From assembly GCF_014196495.1 (NCBI RefSeq), contig NZ_JACIDT010000003.1:124001-188000 (forward strand): a stretch of 64,000 nucleotides of DNA. The letters are read 5' to 3'. The stretch's first letter is position 1; each line of letters starts with the position of its first letter. Under the pieces are notes generated by a model. It searched no databases. It saw only the letters and a list, made by a program, of their open reading frames with translations, and had not been told where the DNA came from. Source of the DNA: Sphingobium jiangsuense (GTDB taxonomy: Bacteria; Pseudomonadota; Alphaproteobacteria; Sphingomonadales; Sphingomonadaceae). Both the position numbers and the translations under genes were made by a program. Positions 16,641-25,818 of this stretch are shown here, piece after piece.

Positions 16641-18293
16641 ATGACCGCACGCGAATCCATGACCTATGATGTCGTCATAGTCGGCGGGGGGCCATCCGGC
16701 CTGTCGGCGGCGATTCGCCTGAAACAGCTGGCCGAGACGGCCGGGCGCGAGCTTTCGGTGTGCATATTGGAAAAGGGGTCGGAAATCGGCGCGCACATCC
16801 TGTCCGGCGCGGTGATCGATCCGCGCGCGCTGGACGAGCTGCTGCCCGACTGGCGCGACATGGGATGCAGCCTCGCCGAGGTTCCGGTGACCGACAACCA
16901 GCACTGGATATTGAGCGAGAAGGGCAAATTCCCGATGCCCCATCTCTTCACCCCCGGCTTCATGCACAACAAGGGCACCTATACCGGCTCGCTGGGCAAT
17001 CTGTGCCGCTGGCTGGCCGAGCAGGCCGAGGGGCTGGGCGTGGAAATCTTCCCCGGCTTCCCGGCGGCCGAGGTGCTGTATAACGAGGACGGCTCGGTCA
17101 AGGGCGTGGCGACCGGCGACATGGGCGTCGCCCGCGACGGCAGCCACAAGGGCGACTATCAGCCGGGCATGGAGCTGCACGCGCGCTATACCTTCTTCGC
17201 CGAGGGCGCGCGCGGCCACCTGACCAAGCAGCTCAAGGCCCGCTACGATCTGGAGGCGGATTGCGAGCCGCAGGTCTATGGCCTGGGCATGAAGGAGCTG
17301 TGGGACATCGACCCGGCCCTGCATCAGCCGGGCCTCGTCATCCACACCCAGGGCTGGCCGCTGACCGATGCCTATGGCGGCGGCTTCCTCTATCATCAGG
17401 CCAATGGGCAGGTGGCGCTGGGCTTCGTCGTGGGGCTTTCCTACAAGAACCCCTATCTTTTCCCGTTCGAGGAATTCCAGCGCTGGAAGCAGCACCCGGA
17501 AATCCGCAAATATCTCGAAGGCGGCCGCCGCGTCTCCTATGGCGCGCGGGCGATCAACGAGGGCGGCTGGCAGTCGGTGCCGAAGCTGGAATTCCCCGGC
17601 GGCGCGCTGATCGGCTGCTCGGCGGGCTTCGTCAACGTGCCGCGCATCAAGGGCACGCATACGGCGATGAAATCCGGCATGCTGGCGGCCGACGCGGCCT
17701 TCGCGGCGATCGTGGCCGACCGGGCCGGGGATGAGCTGAGCGACTATGGCGCGGCGGTGCGGTCGAGCTGGATTGCCGACGAGCTGAAGCTGGTCAAGAA
17801 TGCCGAACCGGCGGTGTCCAAATATGGCGCGACGCTCGGCACGCTGCTGGCGGGCATCGACATGTGGATGCGGGTGCTGAAGATCGGCCTGCCGATCACG
17901 ATGAAGCACAAGCCCGACCACACCAAGCTGTGGCGCAAGGAGCATTGCCGCAAGATCGACTATCCGAAGCCCGACGGCGTCATCAGCTTCGACCGGCTGT
18001 CCTCGGTGTTCCTGTCGAACACCAATCATGAGGAGGACCAGCCCTGCCATCTCCAGCTGAAGGACCCGGACATTCCGATCAGCTACAACCTGCCGCTCTA
18101 CGACGAACCGGCGCAGCGCTATTGCCCGGCGGGCGTCTATGAGGTGGTCGGGCAGGAGGAGGGCACGCCCCGCTTCCAGATCAACGCCCAGAATTGCGTC
18201 CACTGCAAGACCTGCGATATCAAGGATCCGACCCAGAACATCAACTGGGTCACCCCTGAAGGCGGCGGAGGGCCCAATTATCCCAATATGTAA
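16641..18293 (+). CDS. Electron transfer flavoprotein-ubiquinone oxidoreductase
   Basis: Membrane-associated FAD and 4Fe-4S enzyme that passes electrons from acyl-CoA and choline-type dehydrogenases, through ETF, to ubiquinone. 550 residues, the normal length. It has the N-terminal FAD dinucleotide fold VVIVGGGPSGLSAA (about 10-25), KGTHTAMKSGMLAAD for the second FAD segment, and a C-terminal ferredoxin-like cluster site CPAGVYE plus CVHCKTCDIKDP with four cysteines. It ends GGGGPNYPNM, as ETF-QOs do. The etfA and etfB genes are not in the window. A GGGAGAAG Shine-Dalgarno precedes the ATG. Confidence 0.97.
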   Translation: MTARESMTYDVVIVGGGPSGLSAAIRLKQLAETAGRELSVCILEKGSEIGAHILSGAVIDPRALDELLPDWRDMGCSLAEVPVTDNQHWILSEKGKFPMPHLFTPGFMHNKGTYTGSLGNLCRWLAEQAEGLGVEIFPGFPAAEVLYNEDGSVKGVATGDMGVARDGSHKGDYQPGMELHARYTFFAEGARGHLTKQLKARYDLEADCEPQVYGLGMKELWDIDPALHQPGLVIHTQGWPLTDAYGGGFLYHQANGQVALGFVVGLSYKNPYLFPFEEFQRWKQHPEIRKYLEGGRRVSYGARAINEGGWQSVPKLEFPGGALIGCSAGFVNVPRIKGTHTAMKSGMLAADAAFAAIVADRAGDELSDYGAAVRSSWIADELKLVKNAEPAVSKYGATLGTLLAGIDMWMRVLKIGLPITMKHKPDHTKLWRKEHCRKIDYPKPDGVISFDRLSSVFLSNTNHEEDQPCHLQLKDPDIPISYNLPLYDEPAQRYCPAGVYEVVGQEEGTPRFQINAQNCVHCKTCDIKDPTQNINWVTPEGGGGPNYPNM

Positions 18294-18318
18294 ACGCCCT
18301 CGCGCGCCCGGCGCGGTG

Positions 18319-20100
18319 ATGGACATGGCGGCCTGTCTCGCCCTGCTCTGGGGTGCGTTCATGCTGCCTGCCCCGGCGTTCGCGCAGGAAGGGCAAGCCG
18401 CCCCGGATGCGGACATCCGGTCCGAAACGGGGATCGACGCCGGTTCCGACACTGGCGCCGATGGGGCGAACGATGCGGATGGCGCAGATGGCGAGGAAGG
18501 CCCGATCCTGCGCCTCCATCCCTATGCGCAGGCGCGGCTGGCCGAGATCGACCGGGCGATGCCACGGGCGGTCGCCGCCTACCGCGAGGCGTTGGCCGCC
18601 GATCCCGGCAGCGTGGACGTCGCGCGGCGCGGCTATCGCCAGGCGGTGCTGGCGGGGGACCGGCCGCTCGCGCTGGCGGCGGCGCGGCTCCTCGACGCGG
18701 CGGAGCAATTGTCGCGCGACGGGTCGGTGCTGCTGCTGGCCGATGCGCTCGACCGGCGCCAATGGAACGAGGCCGCCGCGCGGATCGACCGGCTGGAGAC
18801 GGAGGGCAATCTCGCCTTTCTCGCGCCGTTCATGCGGGGCTGGCTGTCGCTGGCGCAAAAGCGCTACAGCCCGCCGGAGCCGGTGCCCGACGATGCGTCG
18901 GCCGCGTTCGGCAACCGCTACCGGGCGGAGCAGCTGCTGTTGCTGGCCCTGGCGCGCGGCGACAGGGACGGGCTGGATCAGGCCTATGCCGATGCCGCCG
19001 ACGGCATCGAGGACATGGGCGCAGAAGAACAGGCGATGATCGCCGCCCGGCTGGTGAAGCTGGGCCGTCGCGACCTTGCCGAAAGGCTGCTGGCCGAAGG
19101 CGAGGCGACATGGGCCGGACCCGATGCCGCCGCCGCGCTGAAGCGCGTGGGCAAGCTGTACCGCAAGCGCGCCTTCACCCCCCAATATGCGCTGGGCGTG
19201 CTGCTGACCCGGCTGGTGGACGATCTGCGCGGGCAGGGCGAGGGGATTGCGACGCTCAGCATCGCGCGCATGGCCGGTTTCGCCGACCCGCAGAGCGACG
19301 ATGTGCGCGTGACCGTCGCCCGCGCCGCGCTGATGGCCGATTATCCGCAGATCGCCGAAGCCGAGGCGGCGAAGGTGGCGCCGTCCTCCCCGGCCTGGTT
19401 CGACGCCGAGGCGATGCGGCTGCGCGCGCTGGTCGCGCAGGATCGCGAGGCCGAGGCGGTCGCGCGGGCGCAGCAACTCGTCGCGCAGAATGAGGGCAAT
19501 GCGCGCGGCTGGCGTTTGCTGGGCGACCTGATGGCCCAGCGGGACGATTTTGCAGGCGCGGCGCAGGCCTATGGCAGGGCGCGCGACGCGTTGGGCGGAC
19601 GGGAGGATGCCTCGCTGCTGCTGCAACTGGGCGGCGCGCTGGAACAGGCGGGGCAATGGGCGGAGGCGCGGCCGCTGCTGGAACGGGTGGTCGAGCTGGC
19701 GCCCGACAGCGCGGTGGCGCTCAACCATCTGGGCTATGCGCTGGCGGACCGGGGCGAGGACCTGCCGCGCGCGATCGAGCTGCTGGAAAAGGCGAACCGC
19801 ATCCGTCCGCGCGAACCGGCCTATATCGACAGCCTCGGCTGGGCCTATTTCCGCGCGGGCAGGCATGCCAGGGCGCTGCCGCTGCTGCAGAATGCGGTCG
19901 AGATGGAGCCGGGCAACCCGGAACTCAACGAGCATCTGGGCGACGTGCTGTGGGCGATGGGGCGGCGGTTCGAGGCGCGCTACGCCTGGCAGGCGGCGCT
20001 GGTCGGGCTGGACGAGGACGATCAGCGGACACCGCGCATGCGCGCGCGCCTGACCGACAAGCTCGACGGAAAGGGACCGGACGCCGCCGCCCGGCCGTGA
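18319..20100 (+). CDS. Tetratricopeptide-repeat protein, exported
   Basis: 593 residues, unknown function. A signal peptide (ALLWGAFMLPAPAFA) is followed by an acidic low-complexity linker, then alpha-helical repeats. The clearest TPRs are at the C-terminus, for example LLERVVELAPDSAVALNHLGYAL, then PAYIDSLGWAYFRAGRHARAL and PELNEHLGDVLWAMGRRFEARYAW. This is the architecture of alphaproteobacterial periplasmic TPR proteins. ATG 18319 was chosen (GTG 18316 also possible) because it gives the signal peptide. It starts 25 bases after ETF-QO and its stop overlaps a possible GTG start of ispE. Confidence 0.88.
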   Translation: MDMAACLALLWGAFMLPAPAFAQEGQAAPDADIRSETGIDAGSDTGADGANDADGADGEEGPILRLHPYAQARLAEIDRAMPRAVAAYREALAADPGSVDVARRGYRQAVLAGDRPLALAAARLLDAAEQLSRDGSVLLLADALDRRQWNEAAARIDRLETEGNLAFLAPFMRGWLSLAQKRYSPPEPVPDDASAAFGNRYRAEQLLLLALARGDRDGLDQAYADAADGIEDMGAEEQAMIAARLVKLGRRDLAERLLAEGEATWAGPDAAAALKRVGKLYRKRAFTPQYALGVLLTRLVDDLRGQGEGIATLSIARMAGFADPQSDDVRVTVARAALMADYPQIAEAEAAKVAPSSPAWFDAEAMRLRALVAQDREAEAVARAQQLVAQNEGNARGWRLLGDLMAQRDDFAGAAQAYGRARDALGGREDASLLLQLGGALEQAGQWAEARPLLERVVELAPDSAVALNHLGYALADRGEDLPRAIELLEKANRIRPREPAYIDSLGWAYFRAGRHARALPLLQNAVEMEPGNPELNEHLGDVLWAMGRRFEARYAWQAALVGLDEDDQRTPRMRARLTDKLDGKGPDAAARP

Positions 20101-20117
20101 CCGCGCCCGCCGAGATC

Positions 20118-20954
20118 ATGACGACCCAAACCGCCACCGAAACCGCTTTTGCGAAGATCAATCTGGCGCTGCATGTCCGCTCCCGCCGGGCGGACGGCTA
20201 TCATCTGATCGAAAGCCTGTTCGCCTTCGTCGACGATGGCGACCGGGTGGAGGCCGCGCCCGCATCGGAGCTGAGCCTGCGCCTGACCGGCCCGTTCGCG
20301 GGGGAACTGGATGGGGGCGGGGACAATCTGGTGCTGCGCGCCGCCCGCGCGATGCAGGCGCATTTCGGCGTCGGCAAGGGCGCGGCGATCCTGCTCGACA
20401 AGCGCCTGCCGGTGGCGGCGGGGCTGGGCGGCGGATCGGCCGATGCCGCCGCCGCCGCGCGGGCGCTCAATCGGCTGTGGTGTCTGGACGCGGACGAGGC
20501 GGCGCTGACCGCCGCGATCGGTGCGCTGGGCGCGGACGTGCCTGCCTGCCTCACCTCGCGCACGCTGATCGGGCGCGGCATTGGCGACGAGATGGCGCCC
20601 CATGCCGGTGCCGCCGCGCTGACGGGGCGGCCGGTGCTGCTGGTCAACCCGCGCATCGCGTGCCCGACGGGGCCGGTCTACCGTCAGTGGGACGGCGTCG
20701 ATCGCGGGCCGCTGGGCGAGGACGCGGCGAACTGGCGCAACGACCTGGAACCGGGCGCGCTTGCCCTCGTCCCGCCGATCGCGGCGGTGCTGGAGGCGCT
20801 GCGGGGCATGGCGGGGGCGGAGATGGTCCGCATGTCCGGGTCGGGGGCGACCTGCTTCGCGCTGTTCGGCGATGCGGCCGCGCGCGACGGCGCGGAGCGG
20901 GCGATCGCCCGCGCCCATCCCGGCTGGTGGGCGATGACGGGGGCGCTGCGATGA
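20118..20954 (+). CDS. ispE: 4-diphosphocytidyl-2-C-methyl-D-erythritol kinase
   Basis: Fourth enzyme of the non-mevalonate isoprenoid pathway; GHMP-family kinase phosphorylating CDP-methylerythritol at the 2-position. 278 residues. Motifs: AFAKINLALHVR..DGYHLIESLF (substrate-binding Lys, Asp and His), the GHMP ATP loop PVAAGLGGGSADAAA (about 100), LGADVPACL, and RMSGSGATCFALF near the C-terminus. ATG 20118 was preferred; an in-frame GTG at 20097 that overlaps the previous stop would add seven residues. The next gene overlaps by 4 bases. Confidence 0.95.
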   Translation: MTTQTATETAFAKINLALHVRSRRADGYHLIESLFAFVDDGDRVEAAPASELSLRLTGPFAGELDGGGDNLVLRAARAMQAHFGVGKGAAILLDKRLPVAAGLGGGSADAAAAARALNRLWCLDADEAALTAAIGALGADVPACLTSRTLIGRGIGDEMAPHAGAAALTGRPVLLVNPRIACPTGPVYRQWDGVDRGPLGEDAANWRNDLEPGALALVPPIAAVLEALRGMAGAEMVRMSGSGATCFALFGDAAARDGAERAIARAHPGWWAMTGALR

Positions 20955-21667
20955 GCGAGGCCTTCACCCTGCTGTCGCGCGGCACGGCGCCGATCCTGAT
21001 CGTCGCGGATCATGCGTCCGCCCATGTGCCCGCCGATATCGACCTCGGCATCGACCGGGCGTTGCTGGGCACGCATATCGCGATCGACATCGGCGTGGCG
21101 GAGGTCGCGGCGCTGCTGGTCGAGCGGCTGTCGTGCAGCGCGATACTGGGCGGGGTGTCGCGGCTCGTCATCGACCTCAACCGGGAAGAGGATGCGCGCG
21201 GGCTGATCCCCCATCACAGCGACGGCCATGTGATCGCGGGCAATGAGAATGCCGACCGGCAGGCCCGCATCGACCGCTTCTACCACCCCTATCATGACGC
21301 GCTGACGCAGCATCTTTCGGCGATGGGCCGCCCGTTCCTCCTGTCGCTGCACAGCTTCACGCCGCATCTCAAAAGCGCGCCGGAGCAGCAGCGGCCGTGG
21401 GAGATCGGCGTGCTCTACAATGAGGACGACCGCGCCGCCCGCCTCGCCATCCCGATGCTGGAGGAGGCGGGGCTGGTCGTCGGCGACCAGCAGCCCTATT
21501 CGGGCCGGCTATTGAACGCGACGATGAACCGCCATGCCGAGGGCGGCGGGCACCCCTATCTCGGTATAGAGCTGCGTCAGGACATAGCGGGCACGGCGGA
21601 GGGGCAGCAACGCTTCGCCGATATCCTCGCACCGGTGCTGGAACGGTGCCGGGCGCTGCTTGCGTGA
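20951..21667 (+). CDS. N-formylglutamate amidohydrolase family protein
   Basis: 238 residues, N-formylglutamate amidohydrolase (HutG/COG3931) family, a metal-dependent hydrolase that in histidine degradation releases glutamate and formate. Family motifs are ADHASAHVPADI near the N-terminus, RLVIDLNREEDARGLIP (about 75) and LLSLHSFTP (about 135). No hut genes are nearby. Many members of this family act on other N-acyl or peptide substrates, so the precise reaction is not established. The start overlaps the ispE stop (ATGA), so it is probably translated from the same message. Confidence 0.88.
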   Translation: MSEAFTLLSRGTAPILIVADHASAHVPADIDLGIDRALLGTHIAIDIGVAEVAALLVERLSCSAILGGVSRLVIDLNREEDARGLIPHHSDGHVIAGNENADRQARIDRFYHPYHDALTQHLSAMGRPFLLSLHSFTPHLKSAPEQQRPWEIGVLYNEDDRAARLAIPMLEEAGLVVGDQQPYSGRLLNATMNRHAEGGGHPYLGIELRQDIAGTAEGQQRFADILAPVLERCRALLA

Positions 21668-21710
21668 GGATTGCGGGCGGGGTAGAGCCGACGCAGCAGC
21701 GGAAGGCGGA

Positions 21711-22136
21711 ATGATGACGCACCACAGGCCTTTTTCGGGTTTCGCCCTGACGATCGTCGCGTCGCTGGCGCTGGCCGCCTGCGGCGGCGACGGCGCGGGC
21801 GGGACCGGCGGCGGCGGGCAGGAACAGGCCCCGGCCAAGGTGCTGGAAAAGCGCGACGACCTTATCACCCTGCCTTGCGGCCTGCATGGGAAGGATGTGC
21901 TGTCGGGCAAATGCTGGCTTGAATGGCTGCCCGCCAAGGCCGGGGAAGAGCGTCCTTTCCTGATCCATCAGGCCGATGGCGGTTTCCGCCGCTTCGCTAT
22001 TTCGGCGGACGGCAACCGGGTGGATATCGCCGACGGCGCCGAGCCTTTCGTGGTGACCGAGCAGACGAGCGACATGCTGACCTTCCGCGTCGGCCGCGAC
22101 GCCTATCGCCTGTCCATAGCGACGCTGAAACGGTGA
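21711..22136 (+). CDS. Hypothetical lipoprotein
   Basis: A 141-residue predicted lipoprotein: signal ending SLALAACGG (lipobox Cys about residue 24), then a Gly-rich linker and a compact domain with two further cysteines (LPCGLHGKDVLSGKCWLEW) that could form a disulphide. The fold is not recognised. A purine-rich GGAAGGCGGA precedes two tandem ATGs at 21711 and 21714. Its stop shares a base with the start of the nnrDE gene (TGATG), so the two are coupled even though the lipoprotein should be periplasmic and NnrDE cytoplasmic. Confidence 0.8.
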   Translation: MMTHHRPFSGFALTIVASLALAACGGDGAGGTGGGGQEQAPAKVLEKRDDLITLPCGLHGKDVLSGKCWLEWLPAKAGEERPFLIHQADGGFRRFAISADGNRVDIADGAEPFVVTEQTSDMLTFRVGRDAYRLSIATLKR

Positions 22137-23533
22137 TGAGCGGCGGCGCGATCCTGACCGCGGCGGAGATGCGCGCGGCGGAACAGGCGCTGTTCGCGAC
22201 CGGCATCCCCGAATATGACGTGATGGTCCGCGCCGGGCGGGCGGTGGCGGAGATGGTGTGGCGCGTCGGCGCGAAGCGCGATGTGCTGGTGCTGTGCGGG
22301 CCGGGCAATAATGGCGGCGACGGCTATGTGATCGCCCGCCGCCTGCGCGAGCATGGCGTGCCGGTGCGGGTGGCGGCGATGGCGGACCCGGCGACGGAGA
22401 GCGCGAAGCGGGCGCGGGACGATTGGGGCGGGCCGGTCGAGGACATCATGGCCTGCGCGCCTGCCCATCAGCTGGTCGATGCGCTGTTCGGCACCGGCCT
22501 GACGCGGGAGCTGGACGCGTCGCTTGCCGGGCGGCTGTGCGATCTCGCGAAACAGGCGAACCATGTCTATGCGGTGGACCTGCCGAGCGGCATCGCCACC
22601 GATGACGGCGCGATCCTGTCGCCGGTGCCGCATTATCATCTCTGCCTGTCGCTCGGCGCGTGGAAAAGGGCGCATATGCTGCGCCCGGCGGCCTTGTGCT
22701 GGGATCAGATGGCCTGCCTCGATATCGGCCTCGATATCGGCATGGCGACGCCCGGCGCGGCGGTCCGTCGCCTCGAAAAACCGCGCCTGTCGGCCCCGGC
22801 GGACGACGCGCATAAATACAGGCGCGGGCTGGTCGCCGTGGTCGCGGGCGCTATGGCGGGGGCGGCGGCGCTCTCGGCCGAGGCGGCGGCGCGGGCGGGC
22901 GCGGGCTATGTGCGGCTGGTCGGCGCGCAGGCGATCGTCGATGCGCCCCATGCGATCGTCCGCGTCTCTTCCCGCGACGAGGACGCGCTCACCGATCCGC
23001 GCATCGCCGCGCTGCTGGTCGGGCCGGGGCTGGGCCGGACGGAGGCGGCGGCGCAGAAGCTGCGCGCCGCGCTGGAAGCCGGGCAGGCGATGGCGGTCGA
23101 CGCCGACGCGCTCTGGCATCTGGGCGAGGGAGCATGGCCCGCATTGCCGCCGCGCGCGATCCTGACGCCGCATGAGGGCGAGTTCGTCCGCCTCTTCCCC
23201 GATCTGGCCGAAGGCACGCCCATCGACCGGGCGCTGGCCGCCGCCGCGCGCTCCGGCGCGGTCGTTGTGCTGAAAGGCCCGGTCAGCGTGATCGCCGCGC
23301 CTGATGGCCGCGCCGCCATCGCCGACCGCGCGCCGAGCTGGCTTTCGACCGCCGGGACCGGCGACGTGCTGGCCGGGCTGTGCGCGGGGCGGCTGGCGGT
23401 GACGGGCGATCCGTTCGGCGCCGCTTGCGAGGCCGTCTGGCTGCACGGCGAGGCCGCGCGCCGCGCCGGTCCCGCCTTTATCGCCGATGATCTGTTGCAT
23501 GGGATCGGATCGGCGATAAAGGCCTGTCTATGA
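22136..23533 (+). CDS. nnrDE: Bifunctional NAD(P)H-hydrate epimerase / ADP-dependent dehydratase
   Basis: Metabolite-repair enzyme: the N-terminal domain epimerises R- and S-NAD(P)HX, and the C-terminal domain dehydrates S-NAD(P)HX using ADP. 465 residues. N-domain (1-205): LTAAEMRAAEQ, LCGPGNNGGDGYVIARRL, AVDLPSG. C-domain, a ribokinase-like fold: KYRRGLVAVVAGA, LLVGPGLGRTEAAA, DADALW, ILTPHEGEFVRLFP and STAGTGDVLAGLCAG with the catalytic Asp of GTGDVL. It begins inside the preceding stop and overlaps the next gene by 4 bases. Confidence 0.95.
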   Translation: MSGGAILTAAEMRAAEQALFATGIPEYDVMVRAGRAVAEMVWRVGAKRDVLVLCGPGNNGGDGYVIARRLREHGVPVRVAAMADPATESAKRARDDWGGPVEDIMACAPAHQLVDALFGTGLTRELDASLAGRLCDLAKQANHVYAVDLPSGIATDDGAILSPVPHYHLCLSLGAWKRAHMLRPAALCWDQMACLDIGLDIGMATPGAAVRRLEKPRLSAPADDAHKYRRGLVAVVAGAMAGAAALSAEAAARAGAGYVRLVGAQAIVDAPHAIVRVSSRDEDALTDPRIAALLVGPGLGRTEAAAQKLRAALEAGQAMAVDADALWHLGEGAWPALPPRAILTPHEGEFVRLFPDLAEGTPIDRALAAAARSGAVVVLKGPVSVIAAPDGRAAIADRAPSWLSTAGTGDVLAGLCAGRLAVTGDPFGAACEAVWLHGEAARRAGPAFIADDLLHGIGSAIKACL

Positions 23534-24744
23534 CAGATATCTCCACAGCAGACGGGCCGACCATCATCCGCATCGCCGCCAAGGGCGACGGCGTCACCGC
23601 CGATGGCCGCCATGTGCCGATGAGCGCGCCCGGCGACCGGCTGCGCATCGATGGCGGCCTCGATTTCGGGCCGCATCATGCCGACCCGCCCTGCCGCCAT
23701 TATCCGCTGTGCGGCGGTTGCCAGCTCCAGCATCTCGACGATGAAAGCTATGCCGCCTATGTGCGCGACCGCGTCGCCGGGGCGCTGGTGGGGCAGGGGG
23801 TGGAGGCCGGCGTCGTGCTGCCCGCCATCGTCTCGCCGCCGCGTTCCCGCCGCCGGGCGGCGCTGCGCGCGGGGCGGTTCGGGCGCAAGGTGGCGCTCGG
23901 CTTTTCCAGCGAGAACAGCCACCGCATCGTCGACCTCAGCATGTGCGAGACGCTGGATCCGGCGCTGTTCGCGCTGCTGGCGCCGCTGCGCACGCTGCTC
24001 GCGCCGATGCTGGGCGACCGGCGCGCGGTGCAGGCGAAGATGACGCTGGCCGATCAGGGCGTCGACCTGCTGATCGAGGGCGTGGAGGCCGATGGGCTGG
24101 AACTGGCCGAGGCGCTGACCGGCTTCGCGCAGCGGCACGGCCTCGCCCGGCTGTCCGTCGATGACGGCTATGGGCCGCAGACCCGCTACGAACCGGAGCC
24201 GGTGACGATCAGCTTCGGCGGCATCGCGGTCGCCAGCCCGCCCTATGCGTTCCTTCAGGCGACAAAGGACGGCGAGCGCGCGCTGGCCGAGGCGGTGCGC
24301 CCGGCGCTGGCCGATGCGGCGGTGTGGGCGGACCTGTTCTGCGGCATGGGCACTTTCGCGCTGACGCTGGGCGAGGGCAAGCGCGTCTATGCGGCGGAAG
24401 CGGCGCGCGGCCTCGTCCTTTCGCTCAAGGCCGCTGCCAACCGCGCGCAGCGGCAGGTCGCCGCCGACCATCGCGACCTGTTCCGCCGCCCGCTGACGGT
24501 GGAGGAACTGAACCGCTTCGACGCGATATTGCTCGACCCGCCGCGCGCGGGCGCGCGCGAGCAGGCGGCGCAGCTCGCCGCCTCGCAGGTGCCCGCCATC
24601 GCCTATATCTCGTGCAATCCGGGCAGCTTCGCGCGCGACGCGAAGATGCTGGCCGAGGGCGGCTATCGCCTCGACAGCGTACAGCCGGTGGGCCAGTTCC
24701 GCTGGTCCACCCATGTCGAACTGGCGGCGATTTTCCGGCGGTAA
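23530..24744 (+). CDS. TrmA/RumA-family RNA (uracil-5)-methyltransferase
   Basis: SAM-dependent methyltransferase of the COG2265 family that forms 5-methyluridine in rRNA (RlmC/RlmD-like) or tRNA. 404 residues. N-terminal TRAM-like part, then an iron-sulphur motif CRHYPLCGGCQLQHL (about 56-70). The methyltransferase core has DLFCGMGTFAL (SAM binding, about 275), ILLDPPRAGAREQ and AYISCNPGSFARD, where the Cys is the nucleophile. The exact target base cannot be read from the sequence. The start overlaps the nnrDE stop (ATGA). Confidence 0.92.
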   Translation: MTDISTADGPTIIRIAAKGDGVTADGRHVPMSAPGDRLRIDGGLDFGPHHADPPCRHYPLCGGCQLQHLDDESYAAYVRDRVAGALVGQGVEAGVVLPAIVSPPRSRRRAALRAGRFGRKVALGFSSENSHRIVDLSMCETLDPALFALLAPLRTLLAPMLGDRRAVQAKMTLADQGVDLLIEGVEADGLELAEALTGFAQRHGLARLSVDDGYGPQTRYEPEPVTISFGGIAVASPPYAFLQATKDGERALAEAVRPALADAAVWADLFCGMGTFALTLGEGKRVYAAEAARGLVLSLKAAANRAQRQVAADHRDLFRRPLTVEELNRFDAILLDPPRAGAREQAAQLAASQVPAIAYISCNPGSFARDAKMLAEGGYRLDSVQPVGQFRWSTHVELAAIFRR

Positions 24745-24780
24745 CTTGTCCCTTTCGCCCATCCATCCTAAGAGAAACCC

Positions 24781-25146
24781 ATGTCCGACGAACGCGAAAC
24801 CGGCCTCGCCCTCGATCCGAAATATGACGCCAACGGCCTCATCACCGCAGTGGTGACCGATGCCGACAGCGGCGAGGTGCTGATGCTCGCCCATATGAAT
24901 GCGCAGGCGCTGGCGATGACGCGGGAAAGCGGCTTCGCCCATTTCTGGTCGCGCAGCCGGGGCAGGCTGTGGAAGAAGGGCGAAAGCTCCAGCCATGTGC
25001 TCGCCGTGCAGGAAATGCGGATCGATTGCGATCAGGACGCCTTGTGGGTGATCGCGCGCCCGGCCGGCCCCGCCTGCCATACCGGCGAGCGCAGCTGCTT
25101 CTACCGCCGCGTCGGCGCGGACGGGCTGGAACGGATCGCGGATTGA
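24781..25146 (+). CDS. hisI: Phosphoribosyl-AMP cyclohydrolase
   Basis: Third step of histidine synthesis: opens the adenine ring of PR-AMP, using zinc and magnesium. 121 residues, a stand-alone HisI without the HisE domain, as usual in alphaproteobacteria. Motifs: [21 protein letters not shown], the [11 protein letters not shown] substrate loop, DCDQDALW for Mg2+, and the zinc cysteines in [16 protein letters not shown]. The other his genes are elsewhere. It follows the methyltransferase after 36 bases and is 1 base upstream of a lipoprotein gene. Confidence 0.97.
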   Translation: MSDERETGLALDPKYDANGLITAVVTDADSGEVLMLAHMNAQALAMTRESGFAHFWSRSRGRLWKKGESSSHVLAVQEMRIDCDQDALWVIARPAGPACHTGERSCFYRRVGADGLERIAD

Positions 25147-25147
25147 G

Positions 25148-25720
25148 ATGCGGCGCGCGCTGCTCCTCCTGCTCGCCGGGCTGCTGACGGCCTGCGGGCC
25201 GCAGGGGCAGGGCGAGGGCGATCGCACGCCCCCGGCCGCGCGGCAAGGGGCGGCCCCGGCCCCGGCGACGGGTGTCAATCCGCTGGAGCGGGCGGCGCTC
25301 GCGGCAGGCGTGGTCGCCGACGGTCAGGAGCTTTCGCCGGTCGGCCTCTACCGCCAGCGTCATGAGGCCGGGCGCGACAGCCTGTGCATCCTCCCGCCGC
25401 CCAAGGGAAAGGAGGGCGAGCCGATGCGCTTCGGGCTGGAGGCGAGCTTCGGCGAGAATATCGAATGCCACGGGCAGGGCGATGCCAAGCCCTCCGGCGA
25501 CAAGCTGATCCTGAACTTCTCCCGCTCCGCCTGCCTGATCGTTGCGCGCTATGAGGGCGACCGCATCCTGCTGCCCGGCACGCTCGACAGCGCCTGCCGC
25601 AAGCTCTGCTCGGAGCGCGGATCGCTGGAGGGCGTGTCCTTCCCGCGCGTGTCGCGGGAGGCATCGGTCGCGGCGGCGGCCGAGGCGCGCGGCGGCGGGG
25701 CGCTCTGCCCGGCGGCATGA
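25148..25720 (+). CDS. Hypothetical lipoprotein
   Basis: 190 residues. A lipoprotein signal (LLLLLAGLLTACG, Cys about 16) is followed by a disordered Pro/Ala linker and a small domain with four or five cysteines (SLCILPPPKGKEG, IECHGQG, SACLIVARY, DSACRKLCSERG), probably disulphide-bonded in the periplasm. The domain is not one I can name. It starts one base after the hisI stop, so it is likely the last gene of that transcript. Confidence 0.8.
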   Translation: MRRALLLLLAGLLTACGPQGQGEGDRTPPAARQGAAPAPATGVNPLERAALAAGVVADGQELSPVGLYRQRHEAGRDSLCILPPPKGKEGEPMRFGLEASFGENIECHGQGDAKPSGDKLILNFSRSACLIVARYEGDRILLPGTLDSACRKLCSERGSLEGVSFPRVSREASVAAAAEARGGGALCPAA

Positions 25721-25803
25721 AATCGACGCGGCGCGTGGGCTTTCCAGATGGTCCTGTTTCCGCATTCTGCGAGCCGTCGGCTGTTCCAGCCGCCTTCAGA
25801 ATG

Positions 25804-25815
25804 CTCTAGCTAGAG
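25804..25815. promoter_or_regulatory. 12-base perfect palindrome before the MerR gene
   Basis: CTCTAGCTAGAG ends three bases before the ATG of the MerR-type regulator and contains its only candidate Shine-Dalgarno (TAGAGG). A site here could be an autoregulatory operator or part of a dispersed CTCTAG-ended repeat of the kind seen at 36765 and 61311. No experimental support. Confidence 0.3.
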
Positions 25816-25818
25816 GCC

